Below the pieces are notes generated by a model that was not told the origin of the DNA, did no database searches, and was given only the letters and a program-made list of their open reading frames with translations. Position numbers and translations under genes: made by a program. From the NCBI GenBank assembly GCA_037200385.1, contig JBBCGL010000001.1:4789418-4853417 (forward strand): a stretch of DNA of 64,000 bases, written 5' to 3'. The stretch comes from Rhizomicrobium sp. (GTDB lineage Bacteria; Pseudomonadota; Alphaproteobacteria; Micropepsales; Micropepsaceae). Below are positions 25,381 to 34,845 of the stretch, in pieces. Positions within the stretch are counted from its first letter, which is position 1. Each line of letters opens with the position of its first letter.

Positions 25381-25997
25381 TACGCCAACGGCAACCTGAC
25401 CGGCGGCGCGGGGCGCAGCATCGCCTACAGCAGCTTCAACCGGACGCGCTCCATCGCGCAGGGCGGCACGGCGGACTGTCTCGCCTATGATTCCGAGCAC
25501 AACCGGCTGCGGATGGACAGCTACGCCGCCGCGGCCTGCAGCGGGACGCCGAGCGCCAGCACGACTTACCTGAACGACCCGGTCTCCGGCATGGGGAGCG
25601 AGAAGGTCGTCGCGGGCGCCGTCACCACCTGGCACGACTACCTGAGCGTCGACGGCGCGCCGGTGGGCGAGCGCTCCTCCAGCGGTGCCGCGCCGTGCAG
25701 CAGCGGGGCGAGCTGGATCTACTTCGTGAGTGATCACCTGGGCTCCGTGCCAATGCGCGGCTCTACGACCCGACCATCGCCCGCTTCCTCAGCCCCGACG
25801 GCATCGTGCCGAACCCGTTCGGCAGCCAGTCGCTCAACCGCTATGCCTATGTCGAGAACGGCCCCCTCAGCGCCACCGATCCTTCGGGGACGGGCGGCCC
25901 GGACGTCACGGCGCAGATGTCCGGTGTCCGAAGCGCAGGTGGAGCCGTGCCGTTGCCGCGATCGCTAGACATTTCATCGCCGAATGCAACATGTTAG
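25381..25997 (+). pseudogene. Third, broken Rhs core fragment with truncated tip
   Basis: Begins at the codons for ANGNLTGGAGRS, matching position 18148 of the full gene. It runs to SDHLGS (25746) and then skips to the codons for NARLYDP: 171 bases of the intact core are replaced by 2, a net loss of 169 that shifts the frame. The second frame continues MPNPFGSQSLNRYAYVENG to DPSGTGGPD and ends after about 30 more residues at 25997. No known tip domain remains. Its end touches a possible upstream start of the MFS gene. Confidence 0.8.
25384..25890 (+). repeat. Rhs core repeat, copy 3 (internally deleted)
   Basis: Matches 18148-18818 of the full-length gene apart from a 169-base net deletion at 25747-25748 and scattered substitutions, more than between copies 1 and 2. 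The drift and deletion suggest it is the oldest or least used copy. Confidence 0.85.
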
Positions 25998-26029
25998 CCG
26001 GCGGCAACAGGCGGATGGGACGGCGGACG

Positions 26030-27355
26030 ATGGCAGACACCCCGATGATCGCGGACCCGGCCGCCCCCTCCGTCGCCGCGATTATCGACGCCAAGCCGTT
26101 CGGCGCGTTTCAGCTCGGGATCGTCGTCCTATGCTTCCTGGCGCTGATGGTCGACGGCTTCGACAACCAGGCCTCCGCCTTCGCCGCGCCCGCGCTCACG
26201 GGCCTGTGGCACGTCGCGCGCGCCTCGCTCGGCCCGGTGTTCGCGGCGAGCGCGTTCGGCACCCTGGTCGGAAGCCTGCTCATCGGGCCGCTGGGCGACC
26301 TTGTCGGTCGCAAGACCCTCGTCGTCCTTTGCCTGCTCATGGCCGCTTCCCTCATGCTGCTGACGGCCTGGGTGCACAATATCGGCGAGCTCGTCGCCGT
26401 TCGCTTCGCCACGGGTCTTCCGCTGGGCGCGCTCATGCCGACGACGCTGGTGATCGCCAACGAATGGTCGCCGGTGCGCAACCGCGCCGCGATGGTCACC
26501 ATCATGGCCAGCGGATTTGCCCTCGGCGCGGTGCTCGGCGGCCTTTTGTCGTCGCTGGTTCTGGCGCGCTGGGGGTGGGCGTCGATCTTCGAGGCCGGCG
26601 CCGCCGCGACCCTGCTGATCGCGGGTGCGATCGCGCTGTGGCTGCCGGAGTCGCTGCGCTACCTGGCCTCGCGGCCGCAGAGCGCGGTCCGGCGCGACGC
26701 GATCCTGCGCAAATTCGATCCTTCGGCGGTGCGGATCGGCGAGGCCGACAAGGCGAGCGGCACCAATCTCGTCCTCGGGCTCTTCACGGAACGGCGCGCG
26801 GTCCTGACGCTGCTGCTGTGGCTGGCGTTCTTCTTCAATCTGCTGGTGCTCAACTTCATGACGTTCTGGCTGCCCAGCCTGCTGGCCGGCACCGGCCTCA
26901 GCCAGGCGGCCGCGATCCGCGCCAGCACGCTGTTCCAGGTCGGCGGAATCATCGGGACGGTGACGATGGGAAGCGTCGCCGATCGCGTCGGCCCGTGGCG
27001 TGTGGTGCTCGGCGGCCTGGCGCTTTCAGCGGCCACGCTGCTTCTGGTGGGCGGGCTCGCCGCGAACGCGCGGAGTGCGGCCGTTCTTGCGGCGGGGTTC
27101 GGCATCCTCGGCGTACAGCAGAGCCTCGGCGCCTTGTCGGCGACCCTTTATCCTACGCAGATTCGCGCCTCCGGCGCGAGTTGGGCGCAAGGTATCGGGC
27201 GGATCGGCTCGACCGTGGGGCCGCTGCTGGGCGGGTTCCTGATCGGCAGGCATTTGCCGACCGCGATGCTCTTCGGTGCGATGGCCGTATTTCCAGTCCT
27301 GGGATTCACTTCTGCGTGGTTGCTGACACGCCAACTGCGCAAACACGCTGCATGA
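26030..27355 (+). CDS. MFS transporter, aromatic acid:H+ symporter (AAHS) type
   Basis: 441 residues, 12 predicted helices. AAHS hallmarks: MVDGFDNQASAFAAPAL in TM1, GPLGDLVGRKTL between TM2 and TM3, FATGLPLGALMPTTLVIANEW and the C-half ADRVGPWRVV and GRIGSTVGPLLGG. These transporters usually move aromatic acids with protons; here it may export or import the product or precursor of the adjacent biosynthetic genes. It is the intact paralogue of the pseudogene at 11925. Start 26030 (MADTP) has GGCGGA upstream; 26015 and 25991 are alternatives. The stop overlaps the next start (ATGA). Confidence 0.85.
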   Translation: MADTPMIADPAAPSVAAIIDAKPFGAFQLGIVVLCFLALMVDGFDNQASAFAAPALTGLWHVARASLGPVFAASAFGTLVGSLLIGPLGDLVGRKTLVVLCLLMAASLMLLTAWVHNIGELVAVRFATGLPLGALMPTTLVIANEWSPVRNRAAMVTIMASGFALGAVLGGLLSSLVLARWGWASIFEAGAAATLLIAGAIALWLPESLRYLASRPQSAVRRDAILRKFDPSAVRIGEADKASGTNLVLGLFTERRAVLTLLLWLAFFFNLLVLNFMTFWLPSLLAGTGLSQAAAIRASTLFQVGGIIGTVTMGSVADRVGPWRVVLGGLALSAATLLLVGGLAANARSAAVLAAGFGILGVQQSLGALSATLYPTQIRASGASWAQGIGRIGSTVGPLLGGFLIGRHLPTAMLFGAMAVFPVLGFTSAWLLTRQLRKHAA

Positions 27356-29295
27356 GCGCGATTTGCCTGTTGTGGCGCTGGGGCGGCGCGCGCGACGCAA
27401 GGCCCGACGCCGAGCGGATGCTGTCCTCGCTCCGGATCTACGGCACGCACCGCCAGTCGGCGTGGTCGGGCGGTCTGGTCGCGCTCGGCCATGCGCTCCA
27501 TCGCGCCGTGCCGGAAGACGCGTTCGACCGCCAGCCGACGCTTGTCGCGGAGGGCACCGCGGTCGTCGCGGCCGATGCGCGGCTCGACAATCGCGACGAT
27601 CTCGTCTCCAGCCTCGGCCTGTCGGCGTCGGATGCGGCCGTCCTGTCCGACGGCGGGCTGCTGGCGCGCGCCTGGGAACGCTGGGGCGACGCCTGCGTGT
27701 CGCGGCTGGCCGGCGAATTCGCCTTCGTCGTTTGGGACGCCCGCGCGCAACGCGTCTTCTGCGCCCGCGATCCGCTCGGCCGCCGGCCGCTCTTCTATCA
27801 TCGCGGGCACGATTTCATCGCCGTCGCATCGATGCCGAAGGGCCTGTTCGCCCTGCCGGACATTCCGCGCGCGCTGAACGAGCGGCTGCTCGGCGCCTAT
27901 CTCGCCTTCCTGCCGTCGGCGGGCGCCGACAACCCGTTCGGCGGCCTCAGCTTCTACGAAGGGATCGAGCGCCTGGCGCCAGGCACCGCCCTGACGCTGG
28001 GCCGCACCACCGCCAAGACGGCGCGCTATTGGGCACCCGAGCATGTGGCACCGGTGCGCTACGCCAAGGATGCCGATTATCTCGAGCATGCCGCCGCGCT
28101 GTTCGACCGTGCGGTCGCGTCCTGCCTGCGCACGACGGGACCGGTGGGCAGCCATCTCAGCGCCGGTCTCGACAGCTCCGCGGTCACGGTGACGGCGGCG
28201 CGCTTGCTGGCCGCGCGCGGCCAGCGCCTGACGGCATTCACGGCGGTGCCCCAGCCCGACGCACCCGCGCCCCTGGGCAAGGACCGGATCTCGGATGAAG
28301 GTCCGCTCGCCGCGCAAACCGCCGCGATGTTCGGCAATATCGATCATGTCCGCGTCGCTTATCCGCATGTCTCGTCGCTCGATCCGATCGCGCGCAATCT
28401 GATGGCGATGGACGAGCCGGTGCGCAATCCGTGCAACCAGGCCTGGGCCGACGAGATTTCGCAGCAGGCGCAGGCGCGCGGCATCCGCGTCATGCTCACG
28501 GGCGAAGCCGGCAACATCACGCTCAGCTATGACGGTCTCGAGCGGTTCGGCGCGCTGCTGATGGCGGGACGATTGCCGAGTTGGGGCGCGGAAGTGATCC
28601 GCTTCATGGCCGGCGCGCCCTGGCCGCGGCTGCGGTTGGCGCTGGCCTATTCGCTGCCGTCCGCGCTCAGGACGGATGTGATGCAGCGCTTCGGGCGGCG
28701 CACGCTCGCGCTCGAAGACCGCTCGCCGATGTCGCCGCGCTATATAGAAGAGCAGGGCCTCGACGAGAAGACCGCGCCCGCGCTCAGTGCCTGGCACCGG
28801 GCGCGCAATGGGCGCGGGCCGCGGGCGCGGATGATCGCCTATGGCGACCCGGGCACCATCAATCTCGCCACCCTTGCGCGCTTCGGGTTCGAGCTGCGCG
28901 ATCCGACCGCCGACTTACGCTTCACCGAGTTCTGCCTCGGGATTCCACTGGACCAGTTCTTCCGACGCGGCGAGACCCGCCGCCTCGCCCGCCGCCTGAT
29001 GCGCGGCGCCTTGCCGGACGCGGTGCTGGCGGCGCAGTTCAGAGGACTTCAAGGCGTGGGTTGGCTGCAGAACCTGCGGGACAGCCGGGCCGAAGCGCTG
29101 GGCGAGCTCGACCGGATGCGCAGCAGCAGCTTGGGCGCGCGCCTTCTCGACCTCGACGAATTGCAGCGCTTGGCCGAAACGATCCCCGAAGATGGGCCGC
29201 GAGGCATGGCGGACGTCGCGGCCTACCGGCACAAGCTCCTGCGCGGCCTCGCCGTCTCGCGCTTCATCCGTCATGTCGAAGGCGGGAATAACTAG
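27352..29295 (+). CDS. Asparagine synthetase-related protein (possible lasso-type cyclase)
   Basis: 647 residues. The N-terminal class II glutaminase-like domain (about 1-190; RLDNRDDL, GEFAFVVWD, CARDPLGRRPLFY) lacks the Cys2 nucleophile: the protein starts MSAIC. The synthetase domain carries a pyrophosphate loop HLSAGLDSSAV near residue 265 and later DEPVRNPCNQ and LTGEAGN. Loss of the glutaminase Cys means it cannot use glutamine and probably adenylates a carboxylate for amide or isopeptide formation, as lasso-peptide cyclases do. No lasso precursor, RRE or B2 protease was found nearby. Translation is coupled to the MFS gene. Confidence 0.78.
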   Translation: MSAICLLWRWGGARDARPDAERMLSSLRIYGTHRQSAWSGGLVALGHALHRAVPEDAFDRQPTLVAEGTAVVAADARLDNRDDLVSSLGLSASDAAVLSDGGLLARAWERWGDACVSRLAGEFAFVVWDARAQRVFCARDPLGRRPLFYHRGHDFIAVASMPKGLFALPDIPRALNERLLGAYLAFLPSAGADNPFGGLSFYEGIERLAPGTALTLGRTTAKTARYWAPEHVAPVRYAKDADYLEHAAALFDRAVASCLRTTGPVGSHLSAGLDSSAVTVTAARLLAARGQRLTAFTAVPQPDAPAPLGKDRISDEGPLAAQTAAMFGNIDHVRVAYPHVSSLDPIARNLMAMDEPVRNPCNQAWADEISQQAQARGIRVMLTGEAGNITLSYDGLERFGALLMAGRLPSWGAEVIRFMAGAPWPRLRLALAYSLPSALRTDVMQRFGRRTLALEDRSPMSPRYIEEQGLDEKTAPALSAWHRARNGRGPRARMIAYGDPGTINLATLARFGFELRDPTADLRFTEFCLGIPLDQFFRRGETRRLARRLMRGALPDAVLAAQFRGLQGVGWLQNLRDSRAEALGELDRMRSSSLGARLLDLDELQRLAETIPEDGPRGMADVAAYRHKLLRGLAVSRFIRHVEGGNN

Positions 29296-29316
29296 AGTCC
29301 GTACTCGATAAACCAT

Positions 29317-29435
29317 GTCATCCCGGCCAAGCGATGCGTCAGCATCGCGCCGGTCCGTAGCGGCAGCGTGCGGACGGACCCATCGTGTATCGCGCTCGAT
29401 GGGTCCCGGCTCTCGCTACGCTCGGCCGGGATGAC
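29317..29435. repeat. Intergenic inverted repeat, about 119 bases
   Basis: The ends are perfect 12-base inverted copies (GTCATCCCGGCC at 29317-29328 and GGCCGGGATGAC at 29424-29435), with an inner pair around GGACCCATCG / CGATGGGTCC. This is a style of intergenic palindrome often scattered in alphaproteobacterial genomes. It sits between two genes that end towards each other, so it may also serve as a bidirectional terminator. Confidence 0.65.
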
Positions 29436-29497
29436 AAGTGTGTTTTGTTCCAGCCAAATCGACAACCGCTCGCCGACAGCTACCGACCGTCGCATCC

Positions 29498-32275
29498 CTA
29501 CGCCGCGCGGTCGCTCAGTGCCCGGTCCGCGTCGACCAGCGCATCGACGATCCGCGTCGATGCCGGCTCCGATACGATTTCGATGTGGTTTCCCGGCAGC
29601 GCGATGATGCGAAGCGCCGAACACCACTTCGTCCAGCCCAGGTCCGGAATGTATTGCGACAGGCTGTAGGGCGCCGTGCTGACGAACAGCGTCAGCGGCA
29701 TCGGCAGCGGCCCCGACAGGACATCCTTGAACGCGCGGCTGCGCGCCCGCGCGATCGCCACCCGCCGCGCGTCGAGCGAAGCGTCCTCCAATCCCACGCG
29801 CGACAGGAACGCGGAGAGCGTGTGGATCCGCGCATGCATCCCGTATGTGACCAGCCTGTTCGCAATGAACCGCGCGATGTGGTTGACCACGAAGGCGCGC
29901 CGCCCGCCGATGAGCGCGAGGCGGTCGTCAAACGGCAGACGGAGTCCGCCGGTTGCCGCCCTCCGGCTGTTGCGGGTCGCGATGGCGTCCTCCGTCGGAC
30001 CGTCGATCACGGCCACGAACTCGACCGGGATTCCGCGCGCCACGAATCGCCGCGCGGCCTCGACCGCGATGCGGCAACCGAAGGAGTTGCCCATCACCCA
30101 AAGCCGCGCCGGGCGCCCGGCTGCTTCGAAGGCGCTCTCGAATTCCGCAAAAGTATGTTCGCTGTCCGCCGGGCCCAGCAGGTCCGCTCCGGCGTGGCGA
30201 TAATCCATCAGCACGACGTTGAAATGCTCCCCGAGCCGGCGGGCAAAACGGGTCATCGTGAAATCCGCGCCGAAAAGCCCCGGAAACAGGATCAGCGTCG
30301 GCCGCCCGGCCGCCGTGCCGCCCACCATCGCCGCATCGCCGAGCGCGGTCAGCCGTGCCGCGAGCTCGCTCGGCCGCGTCGCCGCGTCGAGCAGGGTGTT
30401 GGGCAGATGGCGGTCGAGGCGCCGCTCGATCGCCAGCAGCAGCCGCATGCCTTGCAGGGAATTGCCGCCCGCCGCCTCGAATGGCAAATCGCGAAGATAT
30501 GTGTCCGCGCCGAAGAGCTCGCTCCACGCCTGTCCGACGATGTCGGCCTTCAGGCCGGCCCGTGCGGCAGCTGCGGCCGCCGTGGCGCTGCGGACGCGCT
30601 CGCCGTCCAGGCGTTCCAGCGCGACCAAGTCGACCTTTTCCGAGGCCAGTTTGGGCAACACCTCCACCGGAACGATCTCGGCGGGGCGAAAGGCAGGCGG
30701 AAGATGTGCGGCGCACCAGGCACGGACCTCTTCGGTAGGATCGGGCCCCGCCGCGTAGACGCAATAGGCGATGGGCGCCGTCTCGGCGCCGGTTGTGCGC
30801 GCGATCACGGCCGTCTCGGCGATCGTTGGAAGTGCGCCGATGACAGCCTCGATCTCACCCAGGTTCACGGTGTTGCCGCTGACCTTTATCTGCCGGTCGC
30901 GGCGACCGATGAATTCGAGCATTCCGTCCGGCAGCCAGCGGCCGAAATCGCCCGTACGATATTCGGTCATGCCGGGGTGGCTCGCCGACGGGGCGAAGCG
31001 CGCTTTCGTCAGCGCCTCGTTGCGCCAATAGCCCGGCGAGAGTCCCGGGCTTGCGACGACGACTTCGCCCACCTCTCCGGGCGCCACGGCCGCGCCGCTT
31101 TCGGCGACCAGCATGAGATGCTGGCCCGGCAGAGCAAAGCCGACGGGCACGAGAGGGCGTTCGAGCGGCGTGTCGTGATCGATGAACCAACCCGTGTAAG
31201 GGCGCGTCTCCGTCGTTCCGACCCCGGTGGTGAAGCGGCAGGTACGGGGAAACACCTTGCGATAAATCTCCACATCGCGGGGCAGCACGCGGTCTCCACT
31301 CACCCGCAAGACCCGGATTTTGCCGGCCGCGCCGGCATTCGCTTCCGCACCGCCGAACAGCGCGCGGAACACGCTCGGGACCGCATGGAAGAAGGTGACG
31401 TTCCGGCGGTGAAGACAGCGCAGCCCCGCCGAAAGCCCGAGGCGCTTCAGATCGGCGATGGCGAGACCGGCGCCAGTCAGCAGCGGACCGAAGATGTCGC
31501 GGTTCGAACTGCTCATGGCAGGAGAGATCAGCAGCGAATGGCAATCGCCGGGGCCAAGACCGGTGAACGCGATATAATACTCCACGTCGAAGGCAAGACC
31601 GGATTCGCCGTGGCAGACGCCCTTCGGCTCGCCCGTGCTGCCCGAGGTGTAGAAAATGGCCACGATCCTGTCAGCTGCCACGGCGGCGGGCTCATACGGC
31701 GCTTGTCCCGGCGCCGGCGGCGGGATGGTGATCGGCCGGACCGACGGATCGAGCGCCTGCGCAATCCCGGCCGTCGCAGCATTGACGACCACGCCCGTCA
31801 TGCCCGAGTGACTCACGATGCGCAGGTTGCGCGTCTGCGGAAAGCTGCTGTCCATCGGGACATAGGTCTTGCCCGCCAGCAGCATCGCGACGATGGCGAC
31901 GATGTATTGGGTCGAGGGCGGCAGCAGGATTCCGATCGGCTCCGCGAGCCCGGCCAGGCTCTCGGCCAGCGCGCTCGCCTGTGCGATCAGCTGGTCGAAG
32001 GTAACTGCCGTCTCGCCGTCATCGACCGCAACGGCATGTGGCTGTGCCGCAGCGCGCGCCAGAATCCGCGATGCGAGCGAGTTCTTGTTCTCTGTCGGCG
32101 GGATGTCACCCAAGATCGATGTCTCGCGGCATTTCGTCTCGGAGTAGGGGCGACGGGAGGGCGTGTCAACACGCTGCGGTTTGTGAAAAGCCTCATCGCG
32201 GAGTGGTAAAGCGAGTTCCGGCCATTCGGCCTGTGGCGCGCATCCCACGGACCGCGCCGAAATCCCCGCCGGCAT
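29498..32275 (-). CDS. NRPS-like protein: adenylation, carrier and thioesterase domains
   Basis: 925 residues from ATG 32275; a TTG start at 32113 would trim 54 residues that look non-native. Adenylation domain about 65-560: FYTSGSTGEPKGV (208-220), YRTGDFGRWLPDG, IKVSGNTVNLGEIEA and the Lys of ASEKVDL. Carrier domain near 605: FEAAGGNSLQGM with the phosphopantetheine Ser. Thioesterase about 690-925: ILFPGLFGADF, nucleophile GNSFG (near 728) and late His in LPGNHIEI. No condensation domain: it likely activates a single amino or aryl acid and releases it as an ester, dimer or amide. It converges on the AsnB-like gene across the repeat at 29317. The TE tail has a decayed paralogue at 12915. Confidence 0.85.
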   Translation of the reverse strand: MPAGISARSVGCAPQAEWPELALPLRDEAFHKPQRVDTPSRRPYSETKCRETSILGDIPPTENKNSLASRILARAAAQPHAVAVDDGETAVTFDQLIAQASALAESLAGLAEPIGILLPPSTQYIVAIVAMLLAGKTYVPMDSSFPQTRNLRIVSHSGMTGVVVNAATAGIAQALDPSVRPITIPPPAPGQAPYEPAAVAADRIVAIFYTSGSTGEPKGVCHGESGLAFDVEYYIAFTGLGPGDCHSLLISPAMSSSNRDIFGPLLTGAGLAIADLKRLGLSAGLRCLHRRNVTFFHAVPSVFRALFGGAEANAGAAGKIRVLRVSGDRVLPRDVEIYRKVFPRTCRFTTGVGTTETRPYTGWFIDHDTPLERPLVPVGFALPGQHLMLVAESGAAVAPGEVGEVVVASPGLSPGYWRNEALTKARFAPSASHPGMTEYRTGDFGRWLPDGMLEFIGRRDRQIKVSGNTVNLGEIEAVIGALPTIAETAVIARTTGAETAPIAYCVYAAGPDPTEEVRAWCAAHLPPAFRPAEIVPVEVLPKLASEKVDLVALERLDGERVRSATAAAAAARAGLKADIVGQAWSELFGADTYLRDLPFEAAGGNSLQGMRLLLAIERRLDRHLPNTLLDAATRPSELAARLTALGDAAMVGGTAAGRPTLILFPGLFGADFTMTRFARRLGEHFNVVLMDYRHAGADLLGPADSEHTFAEFESAFEAAGRPARLWVMGNSFGCRIAVEAARRFVARGIPVEFVAVIDGPTEDAIATRNSRRAATGGLRLPFDDRLALIGGRRAFVVNHIARFIANRLVTYGMHARIHTLSAFLSRVGLEDASLDARRVAIARARSRAFKDVLSGPLPMPLTLFVSTAPYSLSQYIPDLGWTKWCSALRIIALPGNHIEIVSEPASTRIVDALVDADRALSDRAA

Positions 32276-32390
32276 GATCTTTTGCGTCGCCGTGTTTGCG
32301 TGCGCCTAACGCGTCAGCGTATCGTGTCAACATAGATGGCGCGAGGGGGTCGTTCTTCGTGAATCTCTCGTAAGGAACTATTTGGGGGCC

Positions 32391-34445
32391 ATGGCTAATT
32401 TCATCGCGGCAGCGTGCGCCGCCGCCGTCCTTACCGCGGCGGCCGCGAGCGCCGCGCATGCGGACACCGCTGCCTCGAATGGGACCGAAACCGTCGTCGT
32501 CTCGGCGACGCGCGCCCCCATACGCGCTACGGACGTTCCGGAGAGCGTCAGCGTCCTGAGTGTGGCGGACGTCCTGGCGACGCCGGTCAAATCGCTCGAC
32601 GGCCTGCTCCGCCAGACGCCGTCGGTCAACCTGCCGGCGATGGCCTCCTACGAAATCTTCCCGACCTCCGACACGGTTTCGATGCGCGGCCTGGGCGGCA
32701 GCCGGGCGCTGGTGCTGCTCGACGGCGTGCCGCTCAACGATCCGTTCTTCGGCTATGTCCAGTGGAACCAGATTCCGGTGGCGGATGTGAGCCGCGTCGA
32801 GGTCGTGCGCGGCGGCGGCGCGACGCTCTGGGGCAATTACGCGATGGGCGGCGTCATCGACGTCGTCACGCGCGTCCCCGACCGCGACACGTTCAGCCTC
32901 GACGCTGCGGGCGGCGGCTACGGCACGCTGCGCGCCAATGGCTACGCGGCGCTGGCGGTGTCCGACGATCTGAGGATCGGCCTCGACGCGGGCACGCTGC
33001 GGACCGACGGCTACAACGCGACGGCGCCGGCCTCCCGCGTGCCGTTGACCGTGAACAACCGGTTCCAGGCCGGCAACGTCCAGGCGACCGCCGATTTCAC
33101 CGCCGATCCGACGCTGTCGGGCCATGTCCGCGCCGCCTATCACGAGACGAGCGAGATGCTGCACCAGACGGCGAACACGGCGGGCCAGGAGAACTGGACC
33201 CTGTCCGGCGATCTGGTGAAGGATTTCGGCGCCTCGAACCTCACCGGCACGTTCTTCCATGTCTATAGCTTCCTGCGCATCGACAATGCCGGCACGCCGG
33301 CCGGCGGCGTGACCGGCGTCGACCAGTTCGTCCAGAACCGCCACTTCACGCCCGCGACGACCGATGGCGGCTCGCTCGTCTGGGCGATGCCGGGCACCGA
33401 CTGGCTGAAGCTCGTATCGCTGGGCGTCGATTACCAGGGACTGCACGGCAAGGACACCGGCCTGATATTCGCCACCTCCGGCTCGGGCGCGGTGACCCGC
33501 ACCGACCGCGCCCTGGGCAGCCAGCGTTTCGCCGGCGTCTTCGCGCAGGCCGAGGTCGTGCCGCTGAGCGGCCTCGATGTCCTCGGCAGCGCGCGGTACC
33601 AGTATTTCGAGAACTATGGCGGCTTCGACGGCTCGCCGGGAGGCGCGGGCGTCGTCCCGTCCACCAGCGCGTCGAGCTTCGATCCGCGCCTCTCGGTCCG
33701 CTACGACCTCACGCCGGTTCTCTCGTTGCGCGCCGCGGGATATCAGGCGTTCCACGCACCGCCGATCAACAGCCTCTACCGCTCGTTCTCGAACGGCTTC
33801 ACCAGCGTCAAGAGCAACCCCAACCTCAAGCCGGAGACCCTGTCGGGCGGCGAGGCGGGCTTCGACATCAACCTGCCGGAGCTGCACGGACAGGTGACCT
33901 ATTACTACAACGTGGTGAACGACCTGCTGGCCACGCGGCCGCTGACGCATGCCGAGTTGCCGCCCGGCTACACCTTCGGAACCTTCGCCATCAACGCCGG
34001 CACCGCGCATGCCCAAGGCGTGGAAGCGCAGCTCGACTGGACTCCGCTGGACGGCCTCGACGCAAGGCTCGGCTACGCCTATGCCAAGTCCATCGTCATC
34101 AAGAATCCGGCTGACCCGGCCAGCATCGGCAAGCAGCTCGGCGGCGTGCCGCGGCATGTCGGCTCGCTGGCGCTCATCTATACGGGCAGCAGCGGCTGGA
34201 CCCTGGCCGGCAACATGTTCTGGCGTTCCGATTCCTGGTCCGACAACGACCACAAGCTGCCCGTCGGATCGCAGTTCGTCTTCGGCCTGAGCGCGTCCTA
34301 CCCGATCAGCGAGAACGCCGAGCCTTACCTGCAGATCGAGAATCTGTTCGACGAACGGCACATCGCGAACAACGCGGGGACCTCGGCGCCGGAGCTGGAA
34401 ACGCCGTTCACCGTGCTGGCCGGCATCCGTTTGAAGATGAATTGA
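32391..34445 (+). CDS. TonB-dependent outer-membrane receptor
   Basis: 684 residues, siderophore/cobalamin-receptor size. A signal peptide (IAAACAAAVLTAAAASAAHA) is followed by a TonB-box-like ETVVVSATR, then a plug domain with PSVNLPAMASYEIF, SMRGLGGSRALVLLDGVPLND and VEVVRGGGATLWGNYAMGG. The barrel ends with LQIENLFDERHIANN and GIRLKMN. Start ATG 32391 has GGGGG just upstream; TTG 32382 is possible. It is divergent from the NRPS-like gene, so it may take up that product or a metal complex of it, but the link is only positional. Confidence 0.9.
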   Translation: MANFIAAACAAAVLTAAAASAAHADTAASNGTETVVVSATRAPIRATDVPESVSVLSVADVLATPVKSLDGLLRQTPSVNLPAMASYEIFPTSDTVSMRGLGGSRALVLLDGVPLNDPFFGYVQWNQIPVADVSRVEVVRGGGATLWGNYAMGGVIDVVTRVPDRDTFSLDAAGGGYGTLRANGYAALAVSDDLRIGLDAGTLRTDGYNATAPASRVPLTVNNRFQAGNVQATADFTADPTLSGHVRAAYHETSEMLHQTANTAGQENWTLSGDLVKDFGASNLTGTFFHVYSFLRIDNAGTPAGGVTGVDQFVQNRHFTPATTDGGSLVWAMPGTDWLKLVSLGVDYQGLHGKDTGLIFATSGSGAVTRTDRALGSQRFAGVFAQAEVVPLSGLDVLGSARYQYFENYGGFDGSPGGAGVVPSTSASSFDPRLSVRYDLTPVLSLRAAGYQAFHAPPINSLYRSFSNGFTSVKSNPNLKPETLSGGEAGFDINLPELHGQVTYYYNVVNDLLATRPLTHAELPPGYTFGTFAINAGTAHAQGVEAQLDWTPLDGLDARLGYAYAKSIVIKNPADPASIGKQLGGVPRHVGSLALIYTGSSGWTLAGNMFWRSDSWSDNDHKLPVGSQFVFGLSASYPISENAEPYLQIENLFDERHIANNAGTSAPELETPFTVLAGIRLKMN

Positions 34446-34456
34446 GGCACGGCACG

Positions 34457-34631
34457 GTTCAGGCGCGTGTGACGACGCCTTTTGCGATGAGGTCGTCGAG
34501 AAACTTGTGCCGCTGGATATCCCAAGCCGTTTCGCGATGACCTGGTTCTCAAACCCGTTCACCGCCATCAGTACAATCCGCGTACGCCGCGCAAGACCCT
34601 CGCCAGCGCCATTCGACTGCCTACGCTGCAT
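34457..34631 (-). pseudogene. IS630-type transposase N-terminal scrap
   Basis: Reading - strand from 34631, the frame gives [19 protein letters not shown] followed by VIAKRLGIS, like the helix-turn-helix start of IS630-family transposases ('ARRARIVLLAADGLSNREIAxxLGVS'). After that the match moves to another frame (WDIQRHKFLDDLIAKG) and stops. No terminal repeats or catalytic DDE part are left. It indicates past insertion activity downstream of the receptor gene. Confidence 0.45.
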
Positions 34632-34845
34632 CGTCGCTCACGCGCTTGCCCAACCACGCGGAAGAGGCGCGACTCGGCTTTGAGCGGCTCGACAAAGTCG
34701 AGCCGGGCTCGGCGATTGTCACGGCGACGGGCACGAGCCTCAGCCCCCACATATTGCCGCAGTCGATCGGTGGAAAGCGGCTCCACGGGACACGGATGCC
34801 GGTCACCTGTCCGGCGTTCGCCCCCTCGGCGCAAGGTTGCCGCCT
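34632..34845. other. Gap with no gene seen
   Basis: Together with the transposase scrap this makes a 400-base stretch (34446-34845) with no intact gene. Open frames exist but none has a motif, coupling or ribosome site. Confidence 0.4.

Noticed and set aside
29438-32209. Long + strand open frame opposite the NRPS-like gene
   Set aside because: Arg/Pro/His-rich shadow of a GC-rich gene; the - strand carries all motifs.
27286-32275. Complete lasso-peptide cluster around the AsnB-like gene
   Set aside because: No precursor peptide, RRE protein or B2 protease found; only the cyclase-like gene fits.
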